Part shown: piece by piece, positions 42,452-52,870 of the stretch
How the letters are laid out: every line of letters begins with the position of its first letter
Position numbering within the stretch: the stretch's first letter is position 1
Assembly: GCF_024055725.1 (NCBI RefSeq)
Contig: NZ_JAMXMX010000036.1
Coordinates: 1-64,000, forward strand
DNA: 64,000 nt
Direction: 5' to 3'
Source of the DNA: Actinoallomurus spadix
GTDB lineage: Bacteria; Actinomycetota; Actinomycetes; Streptosporangiales; Streptosporangiaceae
Translations under genes and position numbers: made by a program
The notes under the pieces: model-generated
Seen by the model: the letters and a program-made list of their open reading frames with translations, nothing else
Databases searched by the model: none
Told to the model about the DNA's origin: nothing

Positions 42452-43260
42452 CGATACAGCTCCATCTTGGTACGTATCAGGTCTTTCGACTGAGTGTCGT
42501 TGAGGGCCTTAAGACTTATCCGGTCATAGCGTTCGAGGTATTTGCGCGCTCCGAAGGAATAGACCATTTTTCCCTCTTCGGGCGACTCGGTGTAGGCGAC
42601 GTCACCCGTCGCATTGGACAGTACCTTGAAGCTACCATCTAGCCCCATATAAGCCCCCGTCGACTTCGGAACTACCCGAATCCCGACATTGAGCATGTTC
42701 GCGGCCTGGAGCAGATGCTGCAGCTGTTCCCTCATGACCTCGGCACCGCCGACCGGCCACTCGAGAACCGTCTCGGCGATGATCGCCCAGAGCAGAGGAG
42801 GATCGGCGCGTGTCAGGATGGCCTGCCGCTCCATCCTCTCCTCAACGACCGCTCGGACCACTTCATCGGTGGCGCCACCGGCAATCGCCAGCGCACGCGC
42901 GTACTCCGGTGTCTGAAGCAGGCCAGGGATGACGACCGCCTCGAAGATCCGGATCGTCGACGCCGACGCCTCGATGTCGCGATGCTCCTTGCGCCACTGC
43001 CCGTCCGGCTCACGGAGGGCGTGGAAGATCAGGGCGGCGAATAAACCGCCGGTTTTTAGGGCTTCGTCCGCAAGTGCGGCCTGCTTCGGGTCGAGCTTGA
43101 GGGCGTTGGACTCGATCCGAGAAACAGTCGAACGAACACAGCCGATGCTGTCACCGAGCTGAGTGCCCGTGAGACCGGCTCGCTCCCGCTGGAAGCGCAA
43201 CTGAAGAGCGATGACGTCCCATAGCGAGGACATCGGATCGAGCGGCGGTCGCGACGTCAT
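42448..43260 (-). CDS. XRE-family regulator, HTH plus DUF5753 (second copy)
   Basis: This 270-residue protein has HTH about residues 17-60 (LTGTQLGDSIGCVRSTVSRI) and DUF5753 from about residue 95 (STIRIFEAVVIPGLLQTPEY). It forms a tightly coupled pair with the mini-DUF397 gene and faces a divergent RsbW-like ATPase 116 bp away, the standard actinomycete triad thought to act as a modular signalling switch. This cluster is less GC-rich than flanking genes. The regulated genes are unknown; autoregulation in the shared divergent region is likely. Confidence 0.9.
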   Translation of the reverse strand: MTSRPPLDPMSSLWDVIALQLRFQRERAGLTGTQLGDSIGCVRSTVSRIESNALKLDPKQAALADEALKTGGLFAALIFHALREPDGQWRKEHRDIEASASTIRIFEAVVIPGLLQTPEYARALAIAGGATDEVVRAVVEERMERQAILTRADPPLLWAIIAETVLEWPVGGAEVMREQLQHLLQAANMLNVGIRVVPKSTGAYMGLDGSFKVLSNATGDVAYTESPEEGKMVYSFGARKYLERYDRISLKALNDTQSKDLIRTKMELYR

Positions 43261-43376
43261 CGGCGAGCCCTCCCGTTTCCGCGGGTTTCTGATGTTCCTT
43301 TGAAACAGCGCAATGGTAGCGCCACGGGTTCAGTCTGACCATACGGATTCACGAGGCAAGGCAGGGAGCCACCGCC

Positions 43377-43781
43377 ATGGATCAGACGATCATCGAGATG
43401 GGCGACACCGCGATTCTAAGAATCAAAGGCCGGCCGGAAAGAGTGAGAGCCGCACGCGCGTTCGCCCGCGCGAGCCTCCGGCGCTTCGGCTGCGATCCGG
43501 ACGCGGTCGACGACGGAGAACTGATCGTCTCCGAGCTGGTCACGAACGCGATCAGGGTCGCACCCGACCGGGAGATCAGAATCCTGATTTTCCCGATACG
43601 GGAATACGTCACCATTCAGGTGTACGACCCGGTGGACGCGCTCCCCCACCAGAGACACGCGGGAGTCCACGACGAATCAGGACGCGGAATCCCCATCGTC
43701 AGCCGGTGCGCCCGTCGATACGGCGCCTTCAGGGTGGCCGACGGAAAGATCGTCTGGGCGATGGTGAGGAGGCACGCATGA
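43377..43781 (+). CDS. RsbW-like ATP-binding protein (HATPase_c_2), second copy
   Basis: This 134-residue GHKL-fold protein has N-box ELIVSELVTNAIRVAP and G2 box ESGRGIPIVSRCARRYG. The G1 position reads VYDPVDALP, lacking the usual DxGxG, so nucleotide binding may be altered. It completes the XRE/DUF397/ATPase triad. The 119 bp after it, up to the lactonase gene, holds nothing recognizable. Confidence 0.85.
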   Translation: MDQTIIEMGDTAILRIKGRPERVRAARAFARASLRRFGCDPDAVDDGELIVSELVTNAIRVAPDREIRILIFPIREYVTIQVYDPVDALPHQRHAGVHDESGRGIPIVSRCARRYGAFRVADGKIVWAMVRRHA

Positions 43782-43900
43782 CCGAGGAGACCCGTGGAAG
43801 AAGCCGATCCGACGGTGAGTAGGCGCCGCTGCGCGTGTCCGTCCGTGAGCGGGTAGTGGAAGGATGACGCTGATCATCACGAGACGGTTGGAGCCGAAGC

Positions 43901-44770
43901 ATGGAACTCACCGCGGAACCCTGTTCGCCGGTCAAGGCAGAGCACGCCGAGGGACCGTTCTGGTACGGAGACCGACTCGGCTGGGTGGACATCATGGCCG
44001 GTCGGCTGTGGCTGGCCGGCTACGACGGCAAGACGCTGACCGACCCGCGTTCGCTACAGGTCGACCGGCCGATCGGCGCGGCCGTGCCCCGGGTGCTGGG
44101 CGGGTGGATCATCGCCGCCGGCACCTGCTTCATGGAGCTGGACGAGGACGGCAGGGCGACGGCGCTGACCGGCGACCTGGCCGACGCCTCCGTCATCCGG
44201 ATGAACGACGGCAAGTGCGACCCGGCCGGACGGTTCTGGGCCGGCACGATGGCGTTCGACGAGACGCGGGGCGCGGGCTCGCTGTTCGTCTTCGACGGCT
44301 CGATCCGCACCGTGCTGGACGACGTGACGATCTCCAACGGGCCGGCCTGGAGCCCCGACTACCGCACGATGTACTACGCCGACACGCCCACGCGGCAGGT
44401 CGACGTCTTCGACTACGACCTGGAGACCGGGGAGGTCACGAACCGGCGGCCGTTCGTCACCGTCGAGGGCGGTCACCCCGACGGCATGACGGTCGACGAC
44501 GAGGGTTTCCTGTGGCAGACCGTGTGGGGCGGTGGCGTGGTGCACCGGTACGCCCCGTCCGGGGAGCTGGTGGGGACGGTCCGCCTCCCGGTGACGAACG
44601 TCTCGAGCTGCTGCTTCGGCGGCACCGACCGGTCGACGCTGTTCATCACGACGTCGCAGCAGGGCCTCTCCCCGGAGCAGCGCGAGGCCGAGCCGGACGC
44701 CGGCCGGATCTTCCGCGTCGACCCGGGCGTCACCGGCCCGGTAGCGACCCCGTTCACGGGCGCCCGCTGA
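43901..44770 (+). CDS. SMP-30/gluconolactonase/LRE-family lactonase
   Basis: This 289-residue six-bladed beta-propeller protein has metal ligands apparent: E17 in AEGPFW, N102 in RMNDGKCD, N146 in ISNGPAW and D194 in GHPDGMTVDDEG. Family enzymes open sugar lactones (gluconolactone, arabinono- or xylonolactone). It has no signal peptide, so it is cytoplasmic. The ATG at 43901 begins the fold. It is a single gene with a strong terminator. Confidence 0.9.
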   Translation: MELTAEPCSPVKAEHAEGPFWYGDRLGWVDIMAGRLWLAGYDGKTLTDPRSLQVDRPIGAAVPRVLGGWIIAAGTCFMELDEDGRATALTGDLADASVIRMNDGKCDPAGRFWAGTMAFDETRGAGSLFVFDGSIRTVLDDVTISNGPAWSPDYRTMYYADTPTRQVDVFDYDLETGEVTNRRPFVTVEGGHPDGMTVDDEGFLWQTVWGGGVVHRYAPSGELVGTVRLPVTNVSSCCFGGTDRSTLFITTSQQGLSPEQREAEPDAGRIFRVDPGVTGPVATPFTGAR

Positions 44771-44788
44771 AGTATTCGAATGCTTCCA

Positions 44789-44825
44789 CTGGTGTCCGCT
44801 ACCGTGAGAACGCAGCGGACACCAG
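44789..44825 (+). terminator. Terminator of the lactonase gene
   Basis: CTGGTGTCCGCT (44789-44800) and AGCGGACACCAG (44814-44825) make a perfect 12-bp stem with a 13-nt loop, 19 bp after the stop. A second hairpin (GCGCCGAGG...CCTCGGCGC, 44912-44955) lies before the end of htpG. No gene is seen in the 226-bp gap. Confidence 0.75.
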
Positions 44826-44996
44826 CGATCGATCCACGGACGCGGCCGACCGGGCGGACTCCGCCGCCGCGATGGTCACGCCGCCGCCGTCGTCACCCTG
44901 AGCGGCAGTCGGCGCCGAGGATCCGCGTCGCAGGAACGACGAAGACCCTCGGCGCAAGGCGCGCCGCACCCGCGCCGGAGCGGTGTCCGGGCGCTG

Positions 44997-46922
<1,926 letters not shown>

Positions 46923-47029
46923 CGGACGAACACTTCTCCTTGCGATCGTCGCTTTCCGGCGTCTCCGGATCGGCCAAAAGCGTACCGAGACTTCTCCCCT
47001 TCGGGCGGCCCGTGACGGGCCCGCGCCGT

Positions 47030-47069
47030 GCCTGCGCCACGCCGGCGGAATCCCCGGCGTGGCGCAGGC
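47030..47069. terminator. 16-bp perfect-stem terminator
   Basis: The arms 47030-47045 and 47054-47069 pair perfectly (GCCTGCGCCACGCCGG and complement) with an 8-nt loop. It lies 21 bp beyond the stop of the transporter remnant and ends the leftward unit upstream of htpG. Confidence 0.8.
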
Positions 47070-47090
47070 GGCGCACGGGTCCGGGCCGGC

Positions 47091-47195
47091 TTAAGGCGCT
47101 CCGGGCGGTACGGGGCGTGAAGCCCGCAGGAGCGGCAGGGCGAGGACCAGCGCGATGGCGATCAGGAGGCCGCTGACCCAGACGGGACCGTCGCC
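47091..47195 (-). pseudogene. C-terminal remnant of a membrane transporter
   Basis: About 34 codons (GDGPVWVSGLLIAIALVLAL, then PLLRASRPVPPGAP and stop) encode one hydrophobic helix and a short tail, like the last TM segment of an MFS protein. There is no start codon. It begins 11 bp after the flavoenzyme stop and is followed by a strong terminator. I infer a deleted transporter gene that once followed the oxidase. Confidence 0.45.
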
Positions 47196-47206
47196 GGCGG
47201 CTGAGC

Positions 47207-48274
47207 TCAGCGCAGGGCGAAGCGCGCGATCGGGGGGCGGCCGTCGACCAGGTCGGCGGCGAGTTCGCCGATCAGCGGGGTGAACTTCGCGCCGTGCCCG
47301 GAGCAGGCGGAGCAGACCACGAACGGCCCGCGGCGGTCCAGCACGAAGTCCTCGTCGGGCGTCGAGGTGTAGAGGCAGGTCAGCTCCGCGCGCGGCTCCG
47401 GGTCGACGCCCGGCAGCCAGGTCCGCGCGTACGCGATGGCGCTCTCGCGGGCGGCCGGGTCGACGACGAAGTCCCGGTCGTCCGCGGTCGTCGCCGTGCC
47501 GCCCACGTGCGCGCCAAACTTCAGGTACGGGCCCTCCGGCAGCGCGTACACGTCGAGGGTCGTCTCGCCGTGCACGATGGTCGGCCACGGGCCGGGGTCC
47601 GTCCGGTCGAAGAAGAAGACCTGCTGCTGGGTGACGCTCAGCGGCGGGAGCGGGACCAGGCCGTCGAGCAGCGGACCGGTCCAGCCGCCCGCCGCGACCA
47701 CGACCGTACGGGCGTGCCACGTCTCCTCGTCGGTGTGCAGGAGGACGCCGGTGGGGTCCGGTTCCAGGGCCCGGATCGGCGTGTCGTACGCGAGGTGCGC
47801 ACCGGCCTCGGCGGCGAGCCGGGCCAGGGCGGCCATCGTCGCCTCCGGGTCGAGGACCCCGCCCTCCGGGTCGAAGACGACCGGGCCGGTGAAGCGGACG
47901 CCGGGCCAGCGGTGGGCGGCCTCGGCGGGATCGAGCAGTTCGGCGGCGACGCCGTGGTCGCGCAGGAGGGCGGCCATCCGTTCCGGCTCCCGCCCGGGTC
48001 CGTGGTCGACGCCGCCGGTCCGGGTCAGGAGCGGCTCCCCCGCCGACGCGTTCAGCTCCTCCCAGAGCCGCCCGGCCCGGCCGGTCAGGTCGACGTACAG
48101 CGGGTCCAGGTAGGCGCGGCGGAAGATCCGGGCGCGGCCGTGTGAGCTGCCGCGCCGGTGGCCCGGGCCGTACGCCTCAAAGGCGGCGACGCTCCGGCCC
48201 CGCCGGCTGAGCGCCCAGGCGGTGGCCGATCCCGCCAGCCCGAGCCCCACGATCGCTACGTCGATGTCGTTCAT
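47207..48274 (-). CDS. solA: FAD-dependent N-methyl amino acid oxidase (SolA/monomeric sarcosine oxidase-like)
   Basis: This 355-residue flavoprotein has DIDVAIVGLGLAGSATAWAL as FAD Rossmann motif, SSHGRARIFRRAYLDPLYVD typical of MSOX/MTOX, and C324 in SACSGHGAKFTP as the likely covalent FAD attachment site. It oxidatively demethylates sarcosine, N-methyltryptophan or a pipecolate-like substrate to formaldehyde and H2O2. The ATG at 48274 begins the motif. It probably once shared an operon with the transporter whose remnant follows. Confidence 0.88.
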   Translation of the reverse strand: MNDIDVAIVGLGLAGSATAWALSRRGRSVAAFEAYGPGHRRGSSHGRARIFRRAYLDPLYVDLTGRAGRLWEELNASAGEPLLTRTGGVDHGPGREPERMAALLRDHGVAAELLDPAEAAHRWPGVRFTGPVVFDPEGGVLDPEATMAALARLAAEAGAHLAYDTPIRALEPDPTGVLLHTDEETWHARTVVVAAGGWTGPLLDGLVPLPPLSVTQQQVFFFDRTDPGPWPTIVHGETTLDVYALPEGPYLKFGAHVGGTATTADDRDFVVDPAARESAIAYARTWLPGVDPEPRAELTCLYTSTPDEDFVLDRRGPFVVCSACSGHGAKFTPLIGELAADLVDGRPPIARFALR

Positions 48275-48407
48275 GCCCCGAATAATGCCTGGTAAAAGGG
48301 GTAGGTTACGATAACTGCAGAATACAGGTATCCCGTGGGAGGACTCCGGTGATCCAGCCCCGCCCCGTCGCGACCCCCGTCGCGGACACCGGCCGAACGG
48401 CCCCCCG

Positions 48408-48941
48408 ATGACCACGCCGACCTCCGCCGCGTACGGCTGTCCCCTCCTCGACGACGCGACCCTCGGCGCGCTGCTCGCCGGAGCGGCCGCGCGGCGCACC
48501 GCGCCCGTACGGCTCATCGGCCCGGGCCTGCACGACCTCGCCGCCCGGCTCACCGCCGACGGCGTGCCGGTCGAGGCGTCCGTGCCGCACCGGCGCGACG
48601 CCCGCGCCCTGCGGCGCGCCGTCCAACGGGCGGGCGGGAACGTCCCGCCGGTCGGCGTCGGCGAGATCGACATCGACCTTCCGTTCCCCGCCACGAGCGT
48701 CTCCGCGCTCGTCTGCCGCCTCGACCCGAAGACCTTCGCCTTCCCCCGCCACACCGTCCGCGAACTGGGACGGGCCCTGGAGCCCGGCGGCGTCGCCGTC
48801 GTCCTCCCCGGCGCCCGGTCGTCCTGGCCCGCCGGCCTGGTCGACGCGTGGGCCGCGGCGGCCGGGCTCGCGCCGCCCGACGAGCGTGCGGCGGGCGGCG
48901 CGCAGCCCTTCGGCGGCGCGATCTACCTGGCGCGCGACTGA
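48408..48941 (+). CDS. Methyltransferase-like hypothetical protein
   Basis: This 177-residue protein contains FPATSVSALVCRLDPKTFAF and ELGRALEPGGVAVVLPGARS, which match the C-terminal strands of a class I methyltransferase fold (motif IV-V region, post-LEPGG). The SAM-binding GxGxG motif is not present; RLIGPGLHDLAARL is the nearest. Function is unknown. It is divergent from the flavoenzyme gene, with 133 bp between them containing an AT-rich block around 48300-48330 that may hold promoters. Confidence 0.6.
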   Translation: MTTPTSAAYGCPLLDDATLGALLAGAAARRTAPVRLIGPGLHDLAARLTADGVPVEASVPHRRDARALRRAVQRAGGNVPPVGVGEIDIDLPFPATSVSALVCRLDPKTFAFPRHTVRELGRALEPGGVAVVLPGARSSWPAGLVDAWAAAAGLAPPDERAAGGAQPFGGAIYLARD

Positions 48942-49033
48942 CCGCCGGGGTGCGGCCTCCGGGCGCCCCCACCCCGGCGGTGAGCGATCGAGCGTCGCCT
49001 CGTCCGGCGACCGATCTTCGTCCGCGAAGGACC

Positions 49034-49528
49034 TCAGACGGGCGCGAAGCCCATCGACTCGTACAGGGCCCGTGCCCGCGCGTTGTCCTCGGTCACGGCG
49101 AGGGAGAGCCGGTCGTATCCGAGTTCGCCGAGCGCGCCCATCGCCGCGCGGATGAGCCGGCGGGCCAGGCCGCGGCCGGTATGCGACGAGGCGGTGAACA
49201 CGAACGCCAGCAGCGGCGTGCCCCGCCACACCGTCACCAGGGCGGCCGCGACGGGGCGGCCGTCCTCTTCGGCGACGAAGGACGCCTCCGGGACGAACGG
49301 GCCGTGCTCCCCGTCGAAGGTCAGCCGGATCTCCTCGGTGGCCGACGCGATGCCGTCGCCGGCGTCCCGCTCGTCCGGGGTGCCGCGGTAGGCGTCCCAC
49401 ATGAGGGCGCCGAGGAGGGGCAGGTCCGCCCGGGTCGCCGGGCGGAGGGAGTCGTCGGCCGGCGCCGGCGGCCCGGGCAGCATCGCGTCGAGCCGGTACC
49501 GCCGGGGCTCGGCCGGAGTCTGCGTCAC
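49034..49528 (-). CDS. GNAT-family N-acetyltransferase
   Basis: This 164-residue protein has LRPATRADLPLLGALMWDAY at the N-terminus, a pyrophosphate-binding motif A SSHTGRGLARRLIRAAMGAL and a C-terminal VTEDNARARALYESMGFAPV (acetyl-CoA-binding signature). It transfers an acetyl group to an unknown amine. Downstream of it is only a 92-bp gap. It lies 11 bp after the GyrI-like gene, so it is probably the third gene of the MerR operon. Confidence 0.88.
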   Translation of the reverse strand: MTQTPAEPRRYRLDAMLPGPPAPADDSLRPATRADLPLLGALMWDAYRGTPDERDAGDGIASATEEIRLTFDGEHGPFVPEASFVAEEDGRPVAAALVTVWRGTPLLAFVFTASSHTGRGLARRLIRAAMGALGELGYDRLSLAVTEDNARARALYESMGFAPV

Positions 49529-49538
49529 ACCGGTGAGA

Positions 49539-50105
49539 CTAAACCGAGGGGCGGACCGGCATCCGCAGGATGGTGCGCATCTTCTCCGGGTCGGTCTCGC
49601 GGACGTCGGACAGGTACACCTCGTGGTGCAGGCCGTTCCCCGTCAGCCCCTCCTGCTCGAGGTAGGCGTCCATCCGGGCGAGGGTGCGCGGCTCGTCGGC
49701 GTACGCTCCCCGGTGCAGCACCTGGACGCAGCGTCCCTCGGTGTAGGTGACCAGCTGGACCCGTGGCGCGGCCGGGTGCGGCGCGGCCTGGCGAGCCTCG
49801 TCGTACCAGGCGTCCTCCACGGTGTCCGGCAGCCGGAGGAACAGGTGCCAGTGCCACTCCTCCCGTGGCACGTCGAACGGCGACCGCTCGTCCTCGACCC
49901 ACCAGCGGCCCTCGAGCGGCGGCAGATCGAACGCCCGGCCGTTCCGGGCCGCCACGCCGCACAGGCTCCCCGCGACCGCGTAGAGCGCTCCGGCGCAGGT
50001 GTTGTACGCGGCGCCGCCCGGCTCGCCCTGCCCGGAGACGGACAGACCGCGGGCGGGGCCGAACTCGACGAGCTCCGGCTCATCGGCGGCGATGTAGGGA
50101 TTCAC
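49539..50105 (-). CDS. GyrI-like small-molecule-binding protein
   Basis: This 188-residue protein has QLVTYTEGRCVQVLHRGAYA ... GLTGNGLHHEVYLSD, matching the GyrI-like/SOUL-type drug-binding fold common in actinobacteria. Its GTG overlaps the TGA of the MerR gene (GTGA), so it is translationally coupled. Together with the MerR protein, which carries its own effector domain, it may bind or buffer the same toxic ligand. A DNA-gyrase role is not implied. Confidence 0.82.
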   Translation of the reverse strand: MNPYIAADEPELVEFGPARGLSVSGQGEPGGAAYNTCAGALYAVAGSLCGVAARNGRAFDLPPLEGRWWVEDERSPFDVPREEWHWHLFLRLPDTVEDAWYDEARQAAPHPAAPRVQLVTYTEGRCVQVLHRGAYADEPRTLARMDAYLEQEGLTGNGLHHEVYLSDVRETDPEKMRTILRMPVRPSV

Positions 50106-50893
50106 TCGGACTCCTCGATCTCGATCATCAGGTGGGTGACGAGCCGCTCCGGCGGCGTGTTCGCCGGGTCGGAGACGTAGACCTCGCGCAGCGGCCCGGC
50201 GGGCGTGTGCCCCCGGTCGCCCGCCCAGGCCAGCAGCGCGTGCGCGGTGAGGCTGATCTGGTCGTACGGCCCGACGTGGGTCGCGGACGCGAACAGCCCG
50301 CCGCGCAGCAGGTCCGGCGCGGTGCCCGGCACGGCCGCGTCGGTCTCGGCGGCGACCGTGACCGGGACCTGCCGGCCCAGGTCGAGGGGGAACAGCCCGA
50401 TCGGCGCCACGACGAGCCCGGCCGCGGCGAGCGCGCTCATCAGGCGTGCCACGCACGCCGACGTGACCACGCCGATCCCGTCCGGCGGCGCGACGTCGCG
50501 GACGGCGACGACACGGCGGGCCGGTTCGCGGACCAGGCTCACCTCCGGGCGGGGCAGCCCGTCGGCGAGGATGCGCTCCAGCGCCGCGAGGTTGCGCCGC
50601 CGGCGCGCCAGGTCGGCCTCCATCGCGTCCCGTACGCCGCCCAGCGCTCCGGTCCCGTCGGCGAGCACCCGGGCGATCGCCGGGAGCGGCACGTCGAGGG
50701 AGCGCAGCAGGCCGATGACGAGGGCGTCCCGGGACTGGCCGGGCCGGTAGTACCGGTATCCGGTGTCCGGATCGACGTGGGCCGGGACCAGCAGGCCCAG
50801 GTCGTCGTAGTTCCGCAGCTGCTTGACGCTCAGCCGGCAGAGCCGGGCGAACCGCCCGATCGGCAGGTATCCCTCGTTCACGGGAATCAGCAT
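50102..50893 (-). CDS. MerR-family regulator with GyrI-like effector domain
   Basis: This 263-residue protein has an N-terminal MerR HTH (LPIGRFARLCRLSVKQLRNY, DPDTGYRYYRPGQ), a dimerization helix (residues 85-115), and a C-terminal effector-binding domain (about 120-263) ending LREVYVSDPANTPPERLVTH. The architecture equals BmrR/TipA-like multidrug sensors. A partly symmetric site at 50898-50914 just upstream of its start suits autoregulation. It probably controls its operon with the GyrI-like and GNAT genes. Confidence 0.9.
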   Translation of the reverse strand: MLIPVNEGYLPIGRFARLCRLSVKQLRNYDDLGLLVPAHVDPDTGYRYYRPGQSRDALVIGLLRSLDVPLPAIARVLADGTGALGGVRDAMEADLARRRRNLAALERILADGLPRPEVSLVREPARRVVAVRDVAPPDGIGVVTSACVARLMSALAAAGLVVAPIGLFPLDLGRQVPVTVAAETDAAVPGTAPDLLRGGLFASATHVGPYDQISLTAHALLAWAGDRGHTPAGPLREVYVSDPANTPPERLVTHLMIEIEESE

Positions 50894-50897
50894 GGCG

Positions 50898-50914
50898 TCT
50901 CCCCTAGAAGGAGA
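50898..50914. promoter_or_regulatory. Candidate MerR operator
   Basis: TCTCC-N7-GGAGA lies 5 bp upstream of the MerR start codon, within GTCTCCCCTAGAAGGAGAGT. It resembles the CTCTCC...GGAG dyads that MerR activators bind between -35 and -10. Confidence 0.45.
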
Positions 50915-50953
50915 GTCCAGCGATTCGGGCCGTCAGCCCGTAATGTCGCCTTC

Positions 50954-52072
50954 GTGGTCGAGCAGATGTGGCGGGCGGTCGGGGTCTACCGGCTCATCAG
51001 CCTGGTCTACGCCGCGGTCATCATCGTGCGCGACCACGAGCGGTACGCCCACCCGAACGGCGGCCTGGCGGTGCTCGCCGTGATGGCGGCGTGGTCCGCG
51101 CTCGCCACCGCAGCGTACGCCCGCGTGCCCGCGCGGCGACCCTGGATCGCCGGGGTGGACGTCGCGGTCGCGATGGCCCTGGTCCTCGCCACCCGGCTCG
51201 TCGACACGGCCGCCCGCATCGACCACGGCGCCGGGACGCTGCCCCTGTGCTGGGCGGCGGCACCGGTGCTCGCCTGCGCCGTCGCCGGCGGCCCGTGGGC
51301 GGGCCTCACCGGCGCGGCCGTCGTCTCCGTCGCCGACCTGCTGGAACGCCAGGCACTGCCGCGCAACACGTTCAACGGCATCGTGCTGCTGGTGATCGCG
51401 GGCACCGTCGGCGGTCACGTCGTACGCCTGGTGCTGCGCGCGGAGGCGGCCCTCGACCGCGCGGCCCGCCGGGAGGCGGCGACGGCCGAGCGGCAGCGCA
51501 TCGCGCGCGACATCCACGACTCGGTGCTGCAGGTGCTCGCGCTGGTCAGCGCGCGGGGCCGGGAGCTCGAAGGCGAGGCAGCCGAGCTCGGCCGGCTCGC
51601 CGGTGAGCAGGAGACGGCGCTGCGCACGCTGATCGCCCTCCCGCCGACGCCGGCCCCGGACGGCCGGCTCGACGTGCGGACGCTGCTGGAACCCCTGGCC
51701 GGGGACCGGGTCACCGTCTCCTGCCCCGCGCAGGAGGTGCTGCTCCCGGAGGCGGCGGCCCGTGCCGTCGCCGCCGCGACCGGCGAGGCGCTGGACAACG
51801 TCCGCCGCCACGCGGGCCCGGACGCGCGGGCCTGGGTGCTGCTCGACGACGAGGGCGAGGCCGTCGCGGTGAGCGTCCGGGACGACGGCGCCGGGTTCCC
51901 CGCGGGCCGCCTGGAAGAGGCGGCCGCGGCCGGGCGTCTCGGCGTCGCGCAGTCGATCGTCGGCCGGATCGCCGAGCTCGGCGGGGAGGCGGACGTGACG
52001 TCGGCGCCCGGCCGGGGCACCGAGGTCGAGCTACGAGTCCCGAGGAACGAGGTCGAACACCATGGACGCTGA
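50954..52072 (+). CDS. Sensor histidine kinase, NarL/DesK-type (HisKA_3)
   Basis: This 372-residue protein has four to five TM helices in residues 10-160, then a dimerization/phosphoacceptor helix ERQRIARDIHDSVLQVLALV (H188) and a degenerate-to-normal HATPase domain (ATGEALDNVRRHAG, SVRDDGAGFPAG). No extracellular sensor domain is visible, so it likely senses membrane state or a lipophilic compound. GTG 50954 is used. TAATGT at 50941-50946 implies a leaderless transcript. It overlaps the response regulator by 11 bp. Confidence 0.9.
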   Translation: MVEQMWRAVGVYRLISLVYAAVIIVRDHERYAHPNGGLAVLAVMAAWSALATAAYARVPARRPWIAGVDVAVAMALVLATRLVDTAARIDHGAGTLPLCWAAAPVLACAVAGGPWAGLTGAAVVSVADLLERQALPRNTFNGIVLLVIAGTVGGHVVRLVLRAEAALDRAARREAATAERQRIARDIHDSVLQVLALVSARGRELEGEAAELGRLAGEQETALRTLIALPPTPAPDGRLDVRTLLEPLAGDRVTVSCPAQEVLLPEAAARAVAAATGEALDNVRRHAGPDARAWVLLDDEGEAVAVSVRDDGAGFPAGRLEEAAAAGRLGVAQSIVGRIAELGGEADVTSAPGRGTEVELRVPRNEVEHHGR

Positions 52073-52835
52073 CGCGCGCTCCGGGGAGACGAGACCCGAG
52101 ACCGTGGACGCCGACGCGCGCTCCGGGGAGACGAGACCCGAGACGGTGAACGCCGACGCAAGCTCAGGAGATACGGAACCCGAGACCGTGGACGCCGGCG
52201 GCCCGCCTCGTCTGCTGGTGGTGGACGACCATCCGATCTGGCGCGACGGCGTCGCGGAGCGGCTGTCCGCCGCGGGTCTCCCGGTCGTTGGCACGGCCGG
52301 CGACGGGGCGCAGGCGCTGCGGGTCGCGCGGGCCACGCGGCCCCAGGTCGTCCTGCTCGACCTGCACCTGCCCGACCTCGGAGGCGCGGAGGTGACGCGG
52401 CGGCTGCTGGCGGCGGACCCGTCCGTCCACGTGCTGGTCCTGTCGGCGAGCGGGGAGCGGCAGGACGTCCTGGACGCCGTGACGGCGGGCGCCACCGGCT
52501 ACCTGACCAAGTCGGCGTCCCTGGAGGAGGTGATCGCGGCGGTGCGCTCCGCCGCGGCCGGGGAGGCGGTGTTCACGCCCGGGCTGGCCGGCCTGGTCCT
52601 CGGGGAGTACCGCCGGCTGGGCGGGGCACCGGAGCGGGAGACGCCCCGGCTGACGAACCGGGAGACCGAGGTGCTCCGGCTCGTCGCCAAGGGCCTGACC
52701 TACCGCGAGATCGCCGAGCGCCTCGTCCTGTCGCACCGTACGGTGCAGAACCACGTGCAGAACACCCTGACCAAGCTGCAGCTGCACAACAAGGCGCAGC
52801 TCGTGCGCTACGCGCTGGAGCAGGGCCTGGGCTGA
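52062..52835 (+). CDS. NarL/LuxR-type response regulator with N-terminal repeats
   Basis: This 257-residue protein starts with three tandem 14-residue repeats (DADARSGETRPETV, residues 2-43) before a receiver domain (about 49-165, acidic pair D55/D56, phospho-acceptor D100 in VVLLDLHLPD). A LuxR HTH follows (RLTNRETEVLRLVAKGLTYR ... SHRTVQNHVQNTLTKL). Cognate kinase is the overlapping gene upstream. The N-terminal repeats are not part of the family. Since the only ATG precedes them, they appear to be translated. Confidence 0.92.
   Translation: MDADARSGETRPETVDADARSGETRPETVNADASSGDTEPETVDAGGPPRLLVVDDHPIWRDGVAERLSAAGLPVVGTAGDGAQALRVARATRPQVVLLDLHLPDLGGAEVTRRLLAADPSVHVLVLSASGERQDVLDAVTAGATGYLTKSASLEEVIAAVRSAAAGEAVFTPGLAGLVLGEYRRLGGAPERETPRLTNRETEVLRLVAKGLTYREIAERLVLSHRTVQNHVQNTLTKLQLHNKAQLVRYALEQGLG
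52065..52190 (+). repeat. 3 x 42-bp tandem repeat in the response-regulator gene
   Basis: Units lie at 52065-52106, 52107-52148 and 52149-52190. The first two are nearly identical and the third is more diverged. The length is a multiple of three, so the frame stays open. The first 8 bp overlap the end of the kinase gene. Confidence 0.9.
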
Positions 52836-52870
52836 CCGCCGCCCGACGGCCTTGCGGAAACTCTCCGCGC

